From NCBI RefSeq assembly GCF_000264945.2, contig NZ_CP013070.1, positions 3,100,001 to 3,164,000 on the forward strand: 64,000 nucleotides of DNA, written 5' to 3'. This document shows, one piece after another, positions 61,413 to 64,000 of the stretch. Source of the stretch: Sphingobium indicum B90A. GTDB taxonomy: Bacteria > Pseudomonadota > Alphaproteobacteria > Sphingomonadales > Sphingomonadaceae. The first letter of the stretch is position 1. Each line of letters begins with the position of its first letter. A program made the translations under genes and the position numbers. The notes below the pieces were generated by a model that searched no databases, was not told the origin of the DNA, and saw only the letters and a list, made by a program, of their open reading frames with translations.

Positions 61413-61422
61413 TGTATATACA
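61413..61422. promoter_or_regulatory. MarR operator core in front of the regulator's own gene
   Basis: TGTATATACA is a perfect 10-base palindrome just before the MarR start codon and is identical to the core of the 18-base palindrome at 60239-60256. The flanks (GCA-core-GCT) are less symmetrical here. It could overlap the ribosome-binding region or the promoter. Confidence 0.65.
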
Positions 61423-61456
61423 GCTAAAAATCAGGCAGTCAACCGTCCCGTTGTCT

Positions 61457-62632
61457 TTACAGCACTTCGAACAGTCCGGCCGCCCCCATGCCGCCTCCGA
61501 CGCACATGGTGATGACGACATATTTCTCGCCGCGCCGCCGCCCTTCGAGCAGCGCATGACCCACTAACCGGGCACCCGTCATACCATAAGGATGGCCGAT
61601 GGAGATGCCCCCTCCATTCACGTTGAGGCGGTCATTGGGCAGGCCCAGCGCGTCGCGGCAGTAGAGGACCTGGCTTGCAAAGGCCTCGTTCAATTCCCAA
61701 AGGCCGATGTCGCCGATGCCGAGGCCGAAGCGATCGAGGAGTTTGGGAATGGCGAACACGGGCCCTATCCCCATTTCATCGGGCTCAGTGCCTGCAACGG
61801 CCATTCCGAGATAGCGTCCAAGCGGTTGCAGTCCCCGCTCCTCGGCGACCTGGCGCTCCATCAGCACCGATGCGGACGCACCGTCCGACAACTGGCTGGC
61901 ATTGCCGGCGGTGATGAAGGCGTCGGGCCCGCGGACCGGCTTCAGACCGGCAAGCCCCTCAAGAGTGGTGTCGGCGCGATTTCCTTCATCCTGCGTGAGA
62001 GTGACGATCCTGGACGTCTTTTCTCCAGTCGCCTTGTCCGTCACGATCATTGTCGCGGTCACGGGCACGATCTCGTCCTGGAACAGACCAGCGGCCTGTG
62101 CCGCGGCGGTGCGCTGTTGCGACTGGAGCGAATATTCGTCCTGGGCCGCGCGGCTGACGCCATAGCGCCGTGCGACATTTTCCGCCGTGTCGATCATGGC
62201 GATGTAGGCATCGCCATGAAGCGCGACCAATTCCGGGTCTTCGTCGACGCGAAGGGCGTCGGTCTGGACCAATGAGATCGACTCCACGCCCCCTGCCACC
62301 ACGATGTCCATGCGATCGACGATGATCTGCTTGGCGGCGGTCGCAATCGCCATCAGGCCGGATGCGCACTGCCGGTCTATCGACATGCCCGCGACCGTGA
62401 CCGGAAGGCCAGCGCGCAGCGCCGCGTTCCGACCGATCGTGGCCTGGCTCCCCTGCTGCAATGCACTGCCCATGATGCAGTCGTCGATGTCCGCGGGATC
62501 CAACTTTGCCCTGCTGACCGCTGCGCTGATCGCATGGCTGGCAAGCGTCGGAGCGGGAAGATTGTTGAAAGCGCCGCGATATGCCTTCCCAATCGGCGTG
62601 CGGGCGGTGGAGACGATTACTGCGTCGCGCAT
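61457..62632 (-). CDS. Acetyl-CoA C-acyltransferase (thiolase)
   Basis: The 391-residue enzyme has all thiolase landmarks: the acyl-accepting Cys in [31 protein letters not shown], the His in [20 protein letters not shown] and the second Cys in [18 protein letters not shown]. The start [20 protein letters not shown] is usual. It cleaves 3-ketoacyl-CoA to acetyl-CoA, completing the pathway with the ligase, dehydrogenase and FadJ-like protein. It is upstream of the MarR gene on the same strand, 51 bases away. Confidence 0.93.
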   Translation of the reverse strand: MRDAVIVSTARTPIGKAYRGAFNNLPAPTLASHAISAAVSRAKLDPADIDDCIMGSALQQGSQATIGRNAALRAGLPVTVAGMSIDRQCASGLMAIATAAKQIIVDRMDIVVAGGVESISLVQTDALRVDEDPELVALHGDAYIAMIDTAENVARRYGVSRAAQDEYSLQSQQRTAAAQAAGLFQDEIVPVTATMIVTDKATGEKTSRIVTLTQDEGNRADTTLEGLAGLKPVRGPDAFITAGNASQLSDGASASVLMERQVAEERGLQPLGRYLGMAVAGTEPDEMGIGPVFAIPKLLDRFGLGIGDIGLWELNEAFASQVLYCRDALGLPNDRLNVNGGGISIGHPYGMTGARLVGHALLEGRRRGEKYVVITMCVGGGMGAAGLFEVL

Positions 62633-62688
62633 GTCTGTTCCTTCAAATGCTCAACGAATTTGGTGCCGGGCTTGATTGAGGCGCTGCC

Positions 62689-63465
62689 TCACCGGGTGGT
62701 GGAGAAGCCGCCGTCCAGCGGAATGACTGCGCCGGTGATGTAGGAGGATGCGGGAGAGGCGAGGAATATGGTGGTCCCTGCCGCATCGCCGGGCGTGCCG
62801 GTGCGTCGACGCGGGATCATCGAATTGATTTCCTCCCCATGTTCCTGGAGCAGCCACTCGGTCATTTTGGTCGGGAACGGTCCGGGGGCGATGGCATTGA
62901 CGTTGATATGGGATTCGGCGAGGAACCGGGCCAAGTGGCGGGTGAGATGATGCACCGCCGCCTTGCTGGCGGAATAGGGATAATTTTCGACCGCCGGCGC
63001 GGTCAGGCCGTCGACCGAACCGATGTTGATGACCCGCGCCGGATCATCTGATGTCGCGGCGTTCCGCAGCAACGGAGCGAGCTTCTGCGTCAAGAAGAAG
63101 ACCGCGCCGAGGTTCAGATGCATGACCTTGTCCCAGCCCGATTGCGGAAACTGGTCGAACGGCTCGCCCCAGGAGGTACCCGCATTGTTGACCAGGATGT
63201 GCAGCTTGTCCTCGCGCCGGGAGAATTCCGCGGCCAGGGCAGCGACCTGATCCGCATCGGCGACGTCGGCGGGTATGGCGTAGGCTTCGCCAATCTTGCG
63301 AAGCTCCGCCTCGGCTTCCTCACAGGTTTCGGCCTTTCGCGACGTGACATAGGTCTTGACCCCAACTTGAACGAGACCCTGGGCGATCATGAACCCGATT
63401 CCACGCGTCCCTCCGGTAATGAGGGCGGTTTTTCCTTCAAGATTGAACAGTTTTCGAGCGTCCAT
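62689..63465 (-). CDS. SDR-family oxidoreductase
   Basis: The 258-residue enzyme shows TALITGGTRGIGFMIAQGL, LVNNAGTSWGEPFDQFPQ, Ser in VINIGSVDGLTAPAVENY and Tyr-x-x-x-Lys in YPYSASKAAVHHL, then NVNAIAPGPFPTKMT. It resembles the RhlG/gluconate-5-dehydrogenase-like SDR branch, which reduces beta-keto groups. It lies 56 bases upstream of the thiolase on the same strand and probably joins the same route. The substrate is unknown. Confidence 0.88.
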   Translation of the reverse strand: MDARKLFNLEGKTALITGGTRGIGFMIAQGLVQVGVKTYVTSRKAETCEEAEAELRKIGEAYAIPADVADADQVAALAAEFSRREDKLHILVNNAGTSWGEPFDQFPQSGWDKVMHLNLGAVFFLTQKLAPLLRNAATSDDPARVINIGSVDGLTAPAVENYPYSASKAAVHHLTRHLARFLAESHINVNAIAPGPFPTKMTEWLLQEHGEEINSMIPRRRTGTPGDAAGTTIFLASPASSYITGAVIPLDGGFSTTR

Positions 63466-63491
63466 TGTAATTCCTTTTTGGATTATTTTGT

Positions 63492-64000
63492 TCAGAACTT
63501 TGCGTTCAATTGAATGGCCAGCGTCCGACCCTGTGAAAGGATGGCGTAGTTCGACTTGGCCTGCGCAACGGTGGCCGCGATTGCAGTATCCCCGACAAAC
63601 TGGAAAACCTGCTTGTCGGTAAGGTTCCTGCCGACGAAAGCCAATTCCCAGGACCCGTTCTCCGGACCGACTCCGACGCGCATGTTGAGCAAGGCATATT
63701 TGGCCTGCCGACCGGCAGGGTCGTAATTGGCCGCCGCGTCATAGGCGCTCGCATAGAAGACCTCGGCCGTCGTGCCGATCTGGTAGCCATCGAATATCGG
63801 AAAGACCGATGTCAGGCTGGCATTGGCTGTAACCTTTGACGTCAACTGGCTGGATTTTCCTTTATAGTCGCAAAATTCCGGCACCCCGTCGCCATTGCCG
63901 TCCACGGTGGGCGTCTGTCCGAAATAGCATTGGCCATTGGGGAAGCGGAGATATTTGAAATCCGTATAGTTGACGCCGGTCGACAGCGTAAAGTGCCGTC
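63492..64000 (-). CDS. TonB-dependent receptor, C-terminal part (5' partial)
   Basis: The frame enters from the right edge and runs minus to a stop at 63492, giving the last 169 residues. It is a beta-barrel end with FTLSTGVNYTDFKYLRFPNG, the loop DGNGDGVPEFCDYKGK, GRQAKYALLNMRVGVG, and ELAFVGRNLTDKQVFQFVGD, and ends GRTLAIQLNAKF with the terminal Phe. It is of the sphingomonad type found with catabolic genes. The Asp-rich loop with a nearby Cys pair may bind calcium. It lies 26 bases upstream of the SDR, so it is the likely importer for the cluster's substrate. Confidence 0.9.
   Translation of the reverse strand, partial: RHFTLSTGVNYTDFKYLRFPNGQCYFGQTPTVDGNGDGVPEFCDYKGKSSQLTSKVTANASLTSVFPIFDGYQIGTTAEVFYASAYDAAANYDPAGRQAKYALLNMRVGVGPENGSWELAFVGRNLTDKQVFQFVGDTAIAATVAQAKSNYAILSQGRTLAIQLNAKF

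Overview
The window looks like a chromosomal segment of a high-GC alphaproteobacterium of the Sphingomonadaceae (Sphingobium/Sphingomonas type). The grounds are several large TonB-dependent receptors, a ribonuclease-yacG-tRNA-Phe run at the left end, a ParST-like RES/Xre toxin-antitoxin pair, GCGA-N5-TCGC Fur-like sites and the dispersed 'CCCCGGACTTGATCCGGGG' palindromes seen in this group. The genus is an inference from protein style, not from a marker search.

Left third (1-26 kb) is accessory and scarred. Housekeeping genes end at an intact tRNA-Phe (420-495). It is followed by the debris of an integrated element: an IS630-family insertion (653-1706) lying upstream of a gutted P4-type integrase (1725-1966) that runs straight into a truncated, frameshifted TonB receptor. 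Then comes a tightly packed stress-type operon (4257-8644) ending in a protein-isoaspartate methyltransferase/erythromycin-esterase-like fusion; a truncated HipA, an intact RES-Xre toxin-antitoxin pair and a decayed exonuclease and excisionase-like gene; type II NADH dehydrogenase with a stand-alone ribosomal protein S14; a metallo-hydrolase/DUF2243/patatin stretch; another integrase fragment; and three small redox/regulator clusters (LysR with DJ-1, ABM monooxygenase and aldo/keto reductase; SDR with MarR and epimerase; AraC with an MFS exporter).

Middle third (26-45 kb) contains a phosphate-scavenging block: a TonB receptor divergent from a beta-propeller phytase, then btaAB for betaine lipids, with PhoB-box-like repeats (11-bp spacing) in both promoter regions. 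Next are two large hybrid histidine kinases facing away from each other, one with a LOV photoreceptor domain. An NAD-salvage locus follows: pncB, an NrtR-type Nudix regulator, a palindromic operator and a broken pncA. Directly after the broken pncA lies the most striking element, a GEMM-I class cyclic di-GMP riboswitch (about 41867-41950) in front of a Gly/Ser-rich surface lipoprotein gene and a two-partner-secretion (TpsB/ShlB-type) outer-membrane transporter gene.

Right third (45-64 kb) begins with a thioredoxin-reductase-like pseudogene, then an iron-uptake operon (siderophore receptor, small membrane protein, PepSY protein) with a Fur-like box. The rest is a long minus-strand catabolic gene set (SDR, acyl-CoA ligase, medium-chain reductase, acyl-CoA dehydrogenase, FadJ-like bifunctional protein, enoyl-CoA hydratase, MarR regulator, thiolase, SDR and the end of a TonB receptor). 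It encodes a complete CoA-dependent beta-oxidation-like route for an unknown imported substrate. A 10-bp palindrome, TGTATATACA, sits both in front of the MarR gene and in front of the enoyl-CoA hydratase gene, so it is the probable operator.
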